NCBI GenBank assembly: GCA_947628975.1
Contig: CANRBW010000117.1
Coordinates: forward strand, 1-5,401
DNA length: 5,401 bases
Reading direction: 5' to 3'
Source: an uncultured Oscillospiraceae bacterium
Lineage (GTDB): Bacteria; Bacillota; Clostridia; Oscillospirales; Oscillospiraceae
Shown: one piece after another, positions 5,125-5,401 of the stretch
Layout of the letters: every line of letters starts with the position of its first letter
How positions within the stretch are numbered: the first letter of the stretch is position 1
The notes under the pieces: model-generated
Seen by the model: the letters and a program-made list of their open reading frames with translations, nothing else
The model's database searches: none
What the model was told of the DNA's origin: nothing
Program-made: the position numbers and the translations under genes

Positions 5125-5401
5125 TTGGAGACGGTGGGGATCTGGAGCGGGGGAGAGAGCCTGGGGCAGACGCTGGAGGACCGCCTGGGCGGGCAGTACC
5201 GCTTTGTCCGGGCCGGGCACCCGGCCCTGCTGGCCCAGCGGCCCTGCGACCTGCTGGTCATCGCCCCGGACGCGGTGGGCCTGGCCGGGGCGGGGGTGAT
5301 CCGGCCCCGGCTGGCGCTCCTGCCGGGGAACAGCATCGCCCTGAGCGGGTGGGTCCGGGCCGCCTCGGCGGTGAGCTACGGGCCGGGGCGGCAGAACACC
5401 C
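5125..5401 (+). CDS. Unrecognised GC-rich coding region, N-terminal 92 residues (runs off the right edge)
   Basis: An open frame without stops reads METVGIWSGGESLGQTLEDR, then LGGQYRFVRAGHPALLAQRP, CDLLVIAPDA, RPRLALLPGNS and AASAVSYGPGRQNT at the edge. Evidence that it is coding: third positions are nearly always G or C, the composition is protein-like with alternating hydrophobic patches (LLVIAPD, LALLPGN), and it begins after a purine-rich AAGGGGGG (5107-5114). The proposed start is TTG at 5125, which needs a non-ATG codon; GTG at 5134 is the alternative. There is no signal peptide. The short beta-strand-like blocks with a CDLLVIAPDA segment could belong to a Rossmann-like fold, but I do not recognise the family and assign no function. 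It is divergent from the asp23-fakA operon. No convincing promoter is seen upstream on this strand. Confidence 0.65.
   Translation, partial: METVGIWSGGESLGQTLEDRLGGQYRFVRAGHPALLAQRPCDLLVIAPDAVGLAGAGVIRPRLALLPGNSIALSGWVRAASAVSYGPGRQNT

Noticed and set aside
5067..5336. 89-residue minus-strand frame in the right-hand region
   Set aside because: Arg/Pro/Ser-rich translation without a ribosome binding site, opposite a frame with much better codon structure.

Overview
The window is GC-rich chromosomal DNA with Firmicutes-type signals: strong AGGAGG-like ribosome binding sites, sigma-A-like promoters, S-layer homology (SLH) domains, and an Asp23/YloU gene followed directly by a FakA/YloV gene. GC-biased codon use together with this gene content suggests a gut clostridial relative of the Oscillospiraceae/Flavonifractor type. 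That placement is inference; no rRNA or other species marker is present.

Layout from left to right. Positions 1-863 (minus) hold the N-terminal 287 residues of a secreted protein with three SLH repeats, whose end lies beyond the left edge. A roughly 100-bp AT-rich divergent promoter region follows. Then comes a 56-residue ribbon-helix-helix DNA-binding protein (967-1137, plus). Positions 1138-1732 contain no convincing gene. They hold a plus-strand terminator, a minus-strand terminator, a perfect 19-bp palindrome, and an array of about four and a half 76-78 bp tandem repeats that runs into the stop codon of ychF. ychF (1733-2842, minus) encodes the universally conserved OLA1-type ATPase. A strong hairpin separates it from a two-gene minus-strand operon: an Asp23/YloU protein (4618-4965) followed after 16 nt by a FakA/YloV-type DAK2-domain kinase subunit (2919-4601). 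Past a divergent intergenic region, an unrecognised GC-rich ORF begins near 5125 on the plus strand and runs off the right edge.

How the genes fit together. The Asp23-FakA pair matches the yloU-yloV arrangement known in Firmicutes. FakA phosphorylates fatty acids carried by FakB (DegV-family) proteins, none of which is in this window. The SLH gene and the ribbon-helix-helix gene share an overlapping promoter region with short repeats, which makes auto- and cross-regulation plausible. ychF is a housekeeping gene with no evident functional tie to its neighbours.

I see no CRISPR array, transposase, RNA gene, toxin-antitoxin pair or defence system. The least explained sequence is the tandem-repeat array with its flanking palindrome. 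Next are the repeat-rich shared promoter of the SLH and ribbon-helix-helix genes, and the apparent replacement of a conserved cysteine in the FakA-like protein.
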